64,000 nucleotides of DNA. It comes from Eustoma russellianum. Lineage: Eukaryota > Streptophyta > Magnoliopsida > Gentianales > Gentianaceae. The stretch covers positions 23,541,382 to 23,605,381 of the forward strand of contig AP025069.1 in the NCBI GenBank assembly GCA_036186865.1, read 5' to 3'. The translations under genes and the position numbers were made by a program. Below, in pieces: positions 52,594 to 64,000 of this stretch (the stretch's first letter is position 1; every line of letters starts with the position of its first letter). The notes under the pieces were generated by a model. That model searched no databases. It was not told where the DNA came from and saw nothing but the letters and a program-made list of their open reading frames with translations.

Positions 52594-54897
52594 GTAGAAC
52601 CTGAAAGGCACCATTAGAAGGGGGGGTTGAATAGTGGGTGTGGAAAATTTGGTTTTTAAAATTGTTTTAATCCAAAAACCCAACTTCTGAAAATTGTTAC
52701 TGTTTTCAGGAGCTATTTTGCGACGTTTGAAAAACTAGGTTAAAGGACTTCAAAAATTCTGAAATTTGGAGAGATCTTTGTCTCAGATGTTCTGAGTATC
52801 TCCTAAAAATCTCAGATCAAAATTCAACCTTTAACCCTTTTTAAAATTGTTGGTGGTCAGATTGCACAAATCTGCCAGAAACGTGTCTGATTTAAAAAAT
52901 TTATTCCGATTAAACCGCGGCTCTAGTTGGTATGAAAATTTAATGAAAAACCCCTTTCTATATTTATTTACTTGGGTTGAAAAAGTTTTGAAAAATTCCT
53001 TTGGGAAGTAAGTCAAATACGTTCAAAATCTCAACCTTTGCAAGTCTGAAAATCAGACTGCACTAGTCTCAGAACTATTGACGTTTGAATGACTTATACT
53101 TGTCCAAATGAGTTGAAACTTACGCCAAATGAAACTCCAAATATGTTTCTATGTTTCTGGAAATTTTTGTGTTTTTTGAAATTCGTTTGATATTTTTAAG
53201 ATCGCAATGAAAATGAGGCACTGTGCTAGAAACTGAAAGTAAAGTGTTGAAAAGTAGAGAACACAAAGAATTTTATACTGGTTAGGTTAAATCAACCTAC
53301 TCCAGTCTTCGAGGACACCTTCCTCGATTATGACTAAACAAATAACACCTTACCACACAGGGTCGATGGAGTTATACACCAGCTCCAACCCTTTACAAAC
53401 TTTACAAGCAATCACGATGATCACGAACACCACCACCGAGCGGATGAAGGTTTGATCACACCTTGATCGACCCTTTACAACAATATAGCATGTATGGTCG
53501 TTTATATGAAGCCTATAAAATATGTATGAATATGAATACAATAGGCTTTGAGAGAGAAGAAGAAAGAAAGGTAGAAAAAGAAGATGTAGAACATGTTTTT
53601 CACTCTTGGATTTGTAAGACTTGTCTTGTATTTGATTTGCTCTTCTTCTCCTCCTTTTATGTCAAGATGGCCGCCCCTTCTAGGGCTTTTCTTCCCTGGG
53701 AAATTCTTTTTTAAGTCCTTGGAAGAATACCTTGTATAATTGTGACATCAACTTGCTTACTTGGCAACAATTTATTGGATGATCATCTTGACCTTGCTTA
53801 CTTGGCACTCATTGATCGGATAAGGTGTGTCATCATTTGATGACTGTAAAAATCTGAATATTACAATTAAAACATGTGCCAAATTAGTGTTTAAAATATT
53901 ACCAAAAGTCACATAATCAATCCCATAAAATTTGCAAGACAAATAATCCTTCATTTACCTCAAATATTCGGCCAACACATTCAACACATGCTGAAATTTT
54001 CAGCATGTGCACTATCCAAGAAATATTCAAAATATTACCATTTTATCATCCAATCAATCCATTTAAATTAAAGAGGCAAATATATTATCATTAAGATGAA
54101 GAAATCGGCCAAGCTTATTTACACATGCTGAATTTTCAGCATATGTCACATATGTGACATAGTTTAAAACATTACCTTGTGTAGCTCCCTCCTTTATGTC
54201 ACCAACCTTGTATACTTCATTCTTGGCCAATGAAGATGCCAACTAAGCTCCACATATTCTCCATCGTGGCTGAGCTAGGCGTGTGACTAAGCTTGAACAT
54301 GTGCTGAATTTTATTTTTGCAAACTTTATAAAATAGTGCACAATAATTATATACATATGGTATATTCCAATCGGTCCTAAATTGATTTTTCTAGAACACT
54401 TTATAATGTATTGAATATGTAAAAAGTGTCTAGATACATGTTATATGTCATGCCAAAAACGTTCCACGTGTCATGTTCGTAGAAAACCGAATTTTCGACT
54501 CTTCTCGATTACGCGTTTTTTCTCCGATTAAACTCCAACTTTTTGTACATGTTATATATATTATGTCACACATAATATACATAGAATAACTTGAATATTC
54601 AGCTCTAAAGGCTGAGTAAAGTGGCGCCCCATGTGAAAAAAATGTTGAATTTGAAATCTCCACAATTTGGCCTTAATTGGGGGTGATTTGTGTGTGTCAA
54701 CATAGAATGATTTTATGGCTGAATATGCCATGAAAGCCACGAAATTTGTGGCCATTTTTGAATTGTAGGGGCTGACCATCTATATATGGAAAGTATGTGA
54801 CATGTTGGCAAAGTTTCGGTTGTCACCCGATATAAAAATTTTTAGTTTAGAACCTTGTAGTGTGTCGTAATAATTTTGCCATCACCATGACTTATAT
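52594..54897 (-). repeat. SIRE-A 5' LTR, cut by G4
   Basis: Closely matches the 3' LTR from 44395 onward and stops at CTTATAT (54897), where G4 begins. The remaining upstream part of the LTR, about 0.5 kb by comparison with 46698-47211, is not seen in the window. The TATA box at 54779-54786 is retained. Confidence 0.9.
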
Positions 54898-57800
54898 TGT
54901 GGCGCCCCGCATCCCGGCCTTGCCGGAATCGGTGCACCCGCCGTACTTCACTAAGGATAGTAGTAGGCATCATCCCATACATGTCATGATCCATGAAATA
55001 ATGCATGGATTTTTGCGCTTACACGTAAATAAGTAAGCAAAACCGTGGCAGAATTTAAAACTTCGAATTAAAGAAAACATCCACAAGACTATTCTTAGTT
55101 TTACAACCCAAATCAAAAGTAGCGCAAGTCACAAAAGCAAATGTTTTCCATCACAAATACATCATCATCATTCATCGGTCATAGCCGGCCAGTCATGTCT
55201 CCTAAATCCGTCCACTCTTCGCTGCGCTCATGGGTAGGGAACCCTAGGTTCATCCTCAATCCACTCTACCTTATTCCCTGCAGCCTCTGGGAGGAAAAAT
55301 AGGGGGTGAGTGACAAAGTCACCAGCAAGTATACTATAATAATTGAGGATTAAATGGAAAGTACATACAAGAACCGAACCCCAAAAATTTTGGTTTAGAA
55401 ACATACCTGTCCTCCATTCAATACCCGATGGTGATCAACACTTAATGTGTCAAGATCATAGCTTAAACAAAATCGTTACTTAATAAAGAACATAACCATA
55501 AAGACTGTAACTCGCATCAATTCATAACATAACAAGAATCATCACTTAATGAGTACTTAGGATCTACAAGGTCATAACGACTTAGTCTAAGTATCATGTG
55601 TCACTATACAATGACTCCGTAAACGTGACATGCATGCATATGTACGTGTGATGCATCATGATAAAAATGAGAATATGATCTTTCATGCTTTTCTTTCAAA
55701 TCATCATCGTCAAGAAAACCATAGAGTGTTCAGATCTATCTTTCCGGATCTGAGGCGGTAACGTCTCCCCTTCGAATATATTATTCCCGGATTCGGAACG
55801 GTAGCGTCATCACTTATCAGGTCTATTCTCTCCGGGCCCGAACGGTCATTATCAGGTCTATTCTCTCCGGGCCTGAACGGTCATATCATCAGGTCTATTC
55901 TCTCTGGGCCTGAACGGTCATATCATCAGATTAATTAACCCTAGATCTGGGTGGGTTTTTACTGGCCAGGCACATACACACCCGGTACCGGTGGGAAGCG
56001 TTCTTTTAAAACAGAATCTTTCTTTTAAAAACGCTTTTCATTTTTCTTTTGCATAAAACCCATGCAATAAATCCTGTAAATGACGATGATGCAATGCATG
56101 ACATGTATTATGCAAATCATGACATAATGCGTTACATATGCACATGTGTTCAACTCGTTGCTATGCTGGAAAAATTTCCAGCATGAACACTCCTTATATT
56201 TGGCCCTAGACCCTTATGGTTAGGCCCATTAACAATAATGCTTGTCATGCGTATGCATAAAAATGCCTCCTTTGTTCATAATAAAATTCTCGTGACGATA
56301 CGAAATGCGTAAGACACTTAGTTTAACAAATCACGAAACAAGGCCGCTGAATTTCGGTAATCCAGCGCCCCTTTTCTTTGGTCTTTCAAGTAAGCCCATT
56401 AAACCTCTCTTAATTTGGGCCAGCTGAGAAAACTTATTATAACATTCCATTAATTGGTGGTTGTAAGACCAAGTCGTGTAACTAGCCTAAACCCATTCGA
56501 TTAAGGCCCTATAATAAGTTCTTCGATTCTGCCCAAAAATCTCAGATTAGTGAAACCCATTTAATTGTGGTATATACCCTTCAATTAGTCCTTCTAAAAA
56601 TAAGTGGTTTACATAGATGGGTTCACCTATGTCTTAAGTGGTTGGTAAACGAATTTCACGGATTTATAATATCGTTAAGGGTATCATGTATTCATTTCCT
56701 TAAAACCGCTACATGCAGATTTCTGGAGTGACCGATTTTGCTATAAATTTTAGTATGATCACACCGTAATTCCTTTTTCAGAAATTCTAACTCTCGAACG
56801 TAGTGCACACCTTGGACTAGTATCATACCGAAAATTAGCCCAATTACATATTCCTAAGGTCCATTTCAGGTGACTCATCATGTCATATAAAACCAGTCCA
56901 GTCCAGTAAAATTTCCAGCATGACCAGTTTTAGTAAAAATTTCACTAAAAATAATTCGTAACTCCTTTTAACAAAATTTCAACTCTCACCTATAATATAT
57001 ACATAAAGCTAGTGTCATACCAAAAATCAGCTAAATTAAACGTCCCTAAGGTCTCCTTTCAGGTCTCACAAGACAACCCAAAATTATGCCCTGCTCTAGT
57101 AATTTTCAGATTGGGTCATGTTTCGTCACTAAGTGGCCCTAACTTGTATTGTTTATCATAAACCCTTTATTAACCTTCGAACACAACTTTTTATGGGAAA
57201 TTTTGCAGGTTAAATGCGCTACAAAATCATATGCAAACCCCTTACAAAACAGTTTGTACATGCATCATTCTTTGGCCAATCACACCCCATTTCCACTAAT
57301 TCAACCTTAACAACAATTTGGTGCACACGCACACAAGTCACCAACAGCCCTTTTTCGGTACATGCAAGGCAAAATAATGCATCCACAAGGAACATGTTAG
57401 ACTTAACACACTAAAGCATAACTTGGTCTCCACTTTATCACATAATTTATCGTTTCATGCCAAAACCACCCCTATTTCCTTAACCCTCTCCACCGTGTGC
57501 CCTTTTCATGGAAAAGAAAAGATCTTTAGCATGTTCAACTTAGATTAACACAAAATAGAGCATAAAAACCACAAAGATTCCATCTTTAAGCTAAGACACA
57601 CACCTACACACCATTTGGCCCCTAGGCCGAAAGTTTAGGCATCAAAACTTAGCATATCACAACTAAGATTAAATCTTAAGTCTATCTAGCCATTCATGCA
57701 AACACTCTCACATTCAAGCCACAAGGAGTATAGTGTACTTGCCTTTGTAGTCTTTGGATCTTGCTTGAGCTTGTTGACACAAGAAACACTTCCTACTTTC

Positions 57801-58378
57801 TTTTCCATTTGCACCTTGGATGGATGGAGAACAATCCACTCTTGCTAAGGCACTACCTTGGTTTAGTGTTTTGAAAACCTTCGACTAAGCCATGGGGTTC
57901 ACGGTTTTGGTCAATAGAGTGATGCCATGTAAACCTTATTCCTTCAAATGTAACTTCCTAAGGATTGTGAAGGGTGATCTTACCTAGATAACCTTGAGGT
58001 TGAAGAAGTCTTGGACTCCTCTTAGCCCTCATTCCCGCCGGTTCTTTGAGAGGAGAGGAAGGATCACCTTCTATTTGAAATAACCTCTTGAGTATCTTTC
58101 ATTTAAGTGGATAGGGAGAGGACTTTTCTTGTAGCAAGGAAGGAATTAACTCCCTTCCTTTAGTTATGCAGCCGACGGTTCTTTCATGGGGAGAGGGAAA
58201 GACTCTCTTTAAATGACAATCATCATGCATCCCAACCATAATGTTCATTTAAGGTCCCTTACTAGTCTTGAATGTAATGGTTTACCCCCCTAAGGCCTTA
58301 TGGCCGAAACACACATATATATTCCATGTATATACATCTCCCTCAATAACGCATGTACGTATATGTTTGTGTGTGTGT
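54898..58378 (-). repeat. Gypsy LTR G4 in SIRE-A LTR
   Basis: Starts TGTGGCGCCCCGC on the plus strand and is the same LTR family as 5545-7009 (reverse). It shares the CGCCCGCCGTACTT-like end, the TCATCCTCAATCCACTC block near 55250 and the hairpin array. No primer site or internal gypsy sequence precedes 54898, so it is a solo LTR or a 3' LTR lacking its body. The right border is unclear because LINE L1e begins near 58379. About 3.4 kb with no credible gene; small frames such as 57214-57414 are not supported. Confidence 0.78.
55731..55955 (-). repeat. Tandem hairpin array in G4 LTR
   Basis: Units with inverted arms and a conserved spacer: CAGATC/GATCTG (55731-55752), CGAAT/ATTCG (55773-55795), CAGGTC/GGCCTG twice (about 55852-55874 and 55890-55912, one G-T pair each), a decayed CAGGTC unit near 55819, and CAGATT/GATCTG (about 55926-55948). 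Equivalent to the arrays at 3245-3455 and 5993-6262. Confidence 0.72.
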
Positions 58379-58552
58379 ATATATATATATATCTAAAAAC
58401 CTTCTTCTCTCTGGCGATCTTGCAGTAACGGCGGTCCGGCTAAGCCGGCCGACCGCTTCCCTGATTGATACGATCGTTGCACCCTCTTCCGACTTAAATC
58501 TTTTCTGTTTCATTCATCCCAGCCAGATTTTATTCTTTTTGTTTCATGCACG

Positions 58553-59845
58553 ATGGCGGCTATAGAGCCGCAGCCAAACCCTACGACCATATCATCCAAA
58601 AAAACCTACGCTTCCTTATTTCAGACATCGACTGCTACCTCCATTGCCGACAAACAAATACAAAAAAACAAGGGCAGTCCGATGATATCATTTTTAGATG
58701 AGGAGATCGCATCATTAGCAGCGCCATTCAAATTCTCGTTGGTTGGAACTTTCTGGTATGGCAAACCGCCGATCGCTGTTATCCGATCAACCATTGATCG
58801 GATCGGATTTACAGGACCAGTGCAGGTGGGACTATTGGATACAACGCACGTGGTTATGCACTTTAAAAATGAACAAGATTACCTGCGATGTTTTGCCCGA
58901 CAGAGTTGGATGATTGCAGGAAAATATATGCGCGTTACAAAATGGACACCCACATATGATCCCACAGTTAATGTACCCATTGTCCCGGTATGGGTATCAT
59001 TTCCGGGTCTCCCACTACATCTTCATCAAAAATCAGCTCTCATGCAGATTGGACGAATGTTAGGAACTCCAATGAAGTTGGATACTGCAACTGCGGAATC
59101 GCTTCGGCCTTCGGTAGCTAGATAGTGTATAGAAATTGATGTATCGCAGGAGTTACCTTCAAGAGTATTTATTCATGCGTTAGGCAAAGTGCTTGCACAA
59201 CAGGTGATTTATGAAGACTTGCCTACTTATTGTTCAAAATATTGTAGATTGGGACATAAGGTCTCAGACTGTGGTCGTCCTTTAGTGCAACAGTCTGAAG
59301 TACGTAAGGCTAAGGACACCATAGAACCACAGTTGCCTGAGGTTGGGCCATCACGGAAAACACAGGAGCAAAGATGGACCCCTAAAAAGCTTCCCCCGCA
59401 ATCCGCACAACCTGTTTTAGAGGAACCTACCCTACTATTATCACCATATATGACTGCAAGGGAGCCCCCTGCAACTACGTATGTTCAGGACATCTCTCGC
59501 TTGCAGGGAATTGATGACATCTTTATCTCTGATATCTGACATCATCAACAGCCTATTTCGCTGTCTGACAGTGAGATTACCCCAGATCAACCGGATGTGC
59601 CGGAGTCTACTGCGATTGATGTGGTCACAGAAATACTACAAGAGATAATCCTGGCGGCAGTCTCTTCGGACTCATCCCTTGCTGATCAAAATACCAACCA
59701 GCTGGGAATCGCTTCAGAAGATCACTTTCAGCCTCCACCACGTTTACTTTGTCGCCCTCGATGCCACAGAGACCCCGTATCACCACCTACCACACGGTCC
59801 AGGTCATTTGTCTCTAACTCCTTTGATTGTTTATTACCTCAATGA
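58553..59845 (+). pseudogene. L1e ORF1: RNA-binding protein
   Basis: A single frame of 431 codons with only two stops, TAG at 59123 and TGA at 59537; no frameshift. The N-terminal part (about residues 40-190) resembles the DUF4283-type domain of plant LINE ORF1: FKFSLVGTFWYGKPPIAVIR, FARQSWMIAGKYMRVTKWTP, VPIVPVWVSFPGLPLHLHQK. A cysteine/histidine knuckle follows (CSKYCRLGHKVSDC), then an acidic, proline-rich tail. It would coat the LINE RNA. The final TGA at 59843-59845 overlaps the ORF2 start as ATGA, as in L1a. Confidence 0.85.
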
Positions 59846-62800
59846 AGATCATGATATGGAATCTTCGTGGAATTCGCACCTCCCTTCCACGTATTTTATC
59901 ATTGTTACGTCGCTATAATTTACACGTATTCGTTTTAATTGAACCAAAGTTGCGGACTTCATCACTACTGTTTTATCGCTTAAAATTTGGATTTACGCAA
60001 GCGTTCTCAGTGTGTCAAGACAAGATATGGATTTTTTAGAGTTCTGCTTTTTTACTGCTAGAGAAAGAGCGCCTAGGTGCTCAAAACCACTCCATGTATT
60101 TTCGTTGATTACCAACTGGGGATATTTTCTGTTGCACTTTAATCTATGGAATGCATTCAGTGATAGCACATCGACCTTTATGGGAAGACATTGTTAATCT
60201 ACATGCTTAAATGGTAGTCCCTTGGCTACTCGGAGGAGATTCCAATACTTTCTTATCGTTGGATGAGCACATGGGTCGCTCAATTCCACCTCTACGCACA
60301 TTACAGGATTTTAATGATTGTGTGTCCTCTTGCTCCTTGCAATCTATAAATTATCAGGGATCACCATTTATATGGAGTGATGGGCATGGCCTGGGACAAG
60401 TTTGGCACAGACTAGACAGATATCTCTGTTCTTCGAGCTTTCTTGATTTATTTCAGACGGTTCATTATCAGCATCTTAGCCGTACGACGTCGGATCATTG
60501 CCCTATATATCTTCAAGCATCAACTAAAACATCTAGTATACCAGCGGCATTTAGATATTTGGAGGTATGGACCACGCATGCCGATTTTGAACGGGTGGTA
60601 ACCCACTGCTGGCAGTCCTGCGAAACAGTTGGCGGTATGCGTGGTTATTATACAAAGTTAAAGACACTTAAGCAGCATTTGAAACAGTGGAACAAAGAGG
60701 TGTTCGGCAATATCTTTGATGCGGTTGCTTATGCGGAGTCTGAAGTTCTTCGTTGCGAAAAGGACTATGATGCACACCCAAGTGCATCAAACCGTGAGTT
60801 ATATCATTGTAGTATGGCGTCATTGAAACAGAAACAGCATCGGGTAATGTTATTTTGGCAACAAAAGGCTAATGTCAAGTGGATGAAAGAGGAAGCTGGC
60901 GGCATCTCTCATTACTCTGATACCTAAAGTTGCAAATCCGCAGTCATTTTCTGACTATAGGCCGATCTGCTTGACGAACTTCATTGCTAAGGTCACCACA
61001 AGATTATTAGCCACAAGAATTTCTGCCTTATTACCACGAGTGATTTCTCCTGAGCAAGCTGGATTTTTAAAGGGGCGTGGTATTACAGATCATATACTTT
61101 TGGCTCAAGAAATGGTACATATGATTGATAAGAGAGTGCATGGTGGACAGCTAATGATAAAATTAGACATGGCCAAGGCTTTTGATCTAGTAGATTGGGA
61201 ATATCTTCGCCAGCTTCTTCACAAATTTGGTTTTCATCATTAGATAGTCCGAATAATATTGAATAATTTGGCGGCAACACGGTGTTCTATTCTCATAAAT
61301 GGTAAATCAGTGGGCTTCTTTTCAGTCACACGTGGGGTAAAACAAGGTGACCCATTATCACCATTATTGTTCATTTTGGCATCTGAAGGTTTTTCTCGTG
61401 GACTAAAATCTTTAATTGCATCGGGTGAGTTAGTTGGTTTCAATGTGGGGTGTGCCCCGCAAATATCACACTTGGGGTTTGTAGATGATTTGATTGTCTT
61501 TCTTAATGGCAAGGTTTCTAACATGAGGCGTTTCCGACAATTTCTTGATACTTATCAAGCAGCTTCAGGACAATTAATAAACTTCAATAAAAGCCAGTTG
61601 ATAGTGGGGAAGTCCATTGCAGGTCCACAGTTGGCGCATATTCTTGGTATGAGATTGGCATCATTGCCAGTAAAATATCTTGGGTCATATTTATATAAAG
61701 GTGTTAATCGTTCTTCTTATTGCACTGCCTTGTTAACATATTTTGACACACGCCTCAATGCTTGGTCCTCAAAATTGTTGTCGATGGCTGGAAGGTTAAC
61801 GCTAATCAAGCATGTTTTATCAGCGGTTCCTACACACCTTATTGCAAGTTCACGGTTACCTAGAAGTGTTGTAAACGCTTTGGATAGAAAAATGTCAAAC
61901 TTCTTATGGAATAGTCGCCATCACTAGATCGCTTAGGATCGAATTTGTAGTCCGACAGAACACGGAGGACTTGGTATAAGGAATTTGGATTATCTCCAAC
62001 ATGCATATGATGGTCAACTATGGTGGAAGTATCATACGTCCAATTCATTGTGGGCAATGTTTTGTCGGGTTAAATATGGACAGCGCATGCCCATTTCAAC
62101 CCATATTTATGATTTGGCAGTGTGGAAACGGCTTTGTAGTGTTCATGATTACATGACATCACACCTCCTTAACACATCCAATGGTTTCAACTAGGAGTCG
62201 GATGCAACTGGGACTTACACGATTAAATCTGCCTACTTGTTGCATTATGCGACTCATCCTAGTCTGCAGTACTCAAAATATATATGGTGGGGGACATCTC
62301 CGATTGGTGCAAAGTTGTTTCGATGGCGTTTGTTCTCTGGCTCGTTGCCTCTTACTAATAATCTTCGGATTTGGCAAACTATTTATCCATCGCAGTGTGT
62401 CTTTTGCATGCATCATTCGGACACTAAGGATCATCTATTCCTGCATTGTCCGGAAATCAAACCATTGTGGGTTGAGATGGCTATTTTATTTTCGGCTCCA
62501 CTACCTCGGCAGTCCACCATTCAGGCTCGTCTGATTTGTTGGTGGCGCCAAGCCTCAACGTCAACTATGTTGGGTCAATTACAAGCAATTGTTCCAGCAT
62601 TGATTCTTTGGGTGATTTGGAAGGAGTATACGTCCATTCGATTTGGAGATAACACATTCTCATACCGCCACTTATATGATCGAGTCCATACACATATATA
62701 TACATGGTGTTCAACGATGCAAGGACGTAAATTTGCAGAATCAATTCCAAGACTGGTTGATGGCGGATTCTCGCCCATTATGAAGGTTCGCAGGCCAAGT

Positions 62801-63300
62801 TTGATTCGATGGCAATTGCCACCTTCTGGTCGGATGAAACTTAATATGGATGCTACTGTTTGACGTCGAGGATCTGCGGCAGATGCTGTGCTCCGTGACG
62901 CCACTGGCAGATTTATCTCGGGGATCTGCTTTGCACTTCCAAATACAACGCCTATTAGAGCAGAGCTGATGGCCATACTCTATTCCATTATTTATTATGC
63001 CTTCACATATGATGCTTTGCATGTTGAAACGGATTGCAGAATGCTTTTGACAATGCTTGGTAATCCCTCCCGATATACTGGTTCATGCTACAGCGATGTT
63101 CAGCGACTGATTGTTCTTCTCAGACTCAATTCTTCAACTCTCACTTATTGTCCTCGTGAAGCAAACACGCTGCCCACTTATTAGCGCACTATGGTCTACG
63201 AGCATCCGGACTGCAAGCCTACACATCAGATGCAGCCTTACCTAGTGAAGTTCGTGGTGCTGTTATCTTGGATGCCACTCTTCCAACTTTTCGAATATGA
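59842..63300 (+). pseudogene. L1e ORF2: endonuclease, RT, RNase H
   Basis: The start is fixed by the ATGA overlap. The endonuclease (MIWNLRGIRTSLPRI, WLLGGDSNTFLSL, SDHCPIYL) is in one frame with stops at 60037 and two more before 60210; the expected GGDFNTF is GGDSNTF. A deletion at about 60892 removes roughly 150 residues and shifts frame. The RT follows (SDYRPICLTNFIAKV, LDMAKAFDLVDWEYL, GVKQGDPLSPLLF) with stops at 61241 and 61925; the catalytic YADD is FVDD near 61480. The zinc segment CVFCMHHSDTKDHLFLHC and RNase H (LNMDATV, RAELMAIL, VETDCRML, CPREANT) complete it. A one-base deletion near 63165 shifts the end. It cannot make active RT. Confidence 0.9.
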
Positions 63301-63332
63301 TAAGCATGATGATAGAGCCATCACACTTGTGG

Positions 63333-63363
63333 GTTGCCTATGTCCAAATTTAGCATAGGCAGC
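63333..63363 (+). promoter_or_regulatory. L1e 3' UTR hairpin 1
   Basis: GTTGCCTATGT (63333-63343) and GCATAGGCAGC (63353-63363): 11-bp stem with two G-T pairs, 9-base loop, 33 bases after the ORF2 stop. Confidence 0.8.
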
Positions 63364-63526
63364 CATGGTACATTTCTTTTGTTCAATTTTTATTATGTTA
63401 CTTGCTGCGTCCGCATGGTTTCAATGTCATGTATAATGACTCTTGCTTATGTGCGTTACTGGGTGCCGGGACTTACCAAATTTGGGAGCAATATTGGTTT
63501 GAGAGACAAGGCTTGTATAGCTGGAG

Positions 63527-63556
63527 GTTGCCCGTGGTCATCAGGCTACGGGCAAC
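63527..63556 (+). promoter_or_regulatory. L1e 3' UTR hairpin 2
   Basis: GTTGCCCGTGG (63527-63537) and CTACGGGCAAC (63546-63556): 11-bp stem with one G-T pair, 8-base loop. Confidence 0.8.
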
Positions 63557-63794
63557 GCGGGTATGGCTTTCTTCTCTTCGTCATGCTACTGCTAAGGATT
63601 ATTTACTGCACTGTTCTTACACCTTCTTTTTGCGTCTTGCACGAGGTGCTGTACGCCAACAAAGCTGGATCATATTTGGACTACTTGGGATGTGCGACAA
63701 CGACAACCATTATTTCGCCTGCATCAAGATGTTACTCCTCTTGTTCATATCTCTACATTTGTACATTTTCTCTTATCAACCATCCACTCATATA

Positions 63795-64000
63795 AATATG
63801 TATGCTTTTTCCTTCGTCAAGGTTTTATCCACAAGGGAGGTTTTACTACACAAGGTTTTAATGCGGCATATGATATATGACTGGAGGTTGCGTTTACTTG
63901 CTATGCTTCATAAGTTCTTTTCTTATGATGACACTAGTTTTTTCAATTACTATGTAATATGGTTTTCCTCTGCCATAAGAGAGGATAATCAATAAAAAAG
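63795..64000 (+). repeat. L1e conserved LINE 3' end
   Basis: CCTTCGTCAAGG, TATCCACAAGGGAGGTTTT and TTTTAATGCGGCATATGATA match the other LINE ends. It terminates in AATCAATAAAAAAG at the window edge, where the A-tail probably begins. Confidence 0.82.

Larger units (their letters stand above)
44395..54897 (-). mobile_element. Sirevirus SIRE-A, pol-bearing copy, defective
   Basis: A minus-strand Ty1/copia element with order 5' LTR (52594-54897, cut by G4), primer site, gag, protease, integrase, RT, RNase H, polypurine tracts and 3' LTR (44395-47211). The order integrase before RT defines copia. It has the same gag, primer site, LTR landmarks and repeated polypurine tracts as the tandem array, so it represents the pol-bearing form of that family. 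Stops and frameshifts in every region make it inactive now. Confidence 0.92.
58379..64000 (+). mobile_element. LINE L1e, near full length, disabled
   Basis: A plus-strand LINE with a GC-rich 5' leader (from about 58390, including CCGGCTAAGCCGG), ORF1 (58553-59845), ORF2 (59842-63300), 3' UTR with two hairpins, and the conserved 3' end at about 63795-63999 up to the window edge. It is the only LINE here with a complete ORF1. The 5' border lies in a TG/TA microsatellite (58366-58392). Confidence 0.9.

Overview
This window looks like repeat-dense heterochromatin of a land plant, probably a flowering plant with a large genome. No host gene was found. Nearly every base can be assigned to a retrotransposon of three kinds: Ty3/gypsy elements of the chromovirus type (called G1 to G4 here), a Ty1/copia Sirevirus-like family (a tandem array plus one pol-bearing copy, SIRE-A), and plant L1-type LINEs whose ORF2 ends in an RNase H domain (L1a to L1e). 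The plant assignment rests on the LINE RNase H domain, initiator-tRNA-Met type primer sites, long LTRs starting TGTAGCGCCCC or TGTTACACCCC, and the multiple polypurine tracts typical of Sireviruses. I cannot name the species.

Layout. 1-5534: minus-strand gypsy element G1 (broken pol, intact gag, primer site, long 5' LTR), ending at a 10-N assembly gap (5535-5544). 5545-7009: a second, divergent LTR of the same superfamily in the opposite orientation; its end interrupts a Sirevirus internal region. 7010-33513: a tandem Sirevirus array of the form internal-LTR-internal-LTR-internal-LTR. All three internal parts lack pol. LTR A is split by LINE L1a (8139-13565, with an intact 1286-codon ORF2) and by a short LINE tail, L1b (about 13640-13870). 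LTR B is split by gypsy element G2 (19906-28451), which has paired LTRs and a 5-bp target duplication. 33514-38830: gypsy G3, a gag remnant into which the array inserted, followed by a very long LTR. 38850-44110: two decayed LINEs lying tail to tail (L1c plus strand, L1d minus strand). 44395-54897: SIRE-A on the minus strand, with gag, protease, integrase, RT, RNase H and both LTRs, but with stops and frameshifts. 54898 to about 58378: gypsy LTR G4, inserted in SIRE-A's 5' LTR. About 58379-64000: LINE L1e, nearly full length but disabled.

How the parts relate. The array members keep the signals needed in cis (LTR promoter, primer site, polypurine tracts) and parts of gag, but no enzymes. They could only have moved using proteins from a relative such as SIRE-A. 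The LINEs share an ATGA overlap joining ORF1 to ORF2, two covarying hairpins just after the ORF2 stop, and a conserved 3' end. The gypsy LTRs G1, the 5545-7009 copy and G4 share a tandem array of small hairpins whose stems covary around a constant loop. These RNA-structure candidates, and the rearrangement footprint inside the Sirevirus array, are the most unusual features here. All similarity statements come from reading the sequence by eye; no alignment, database search or folding program was run.
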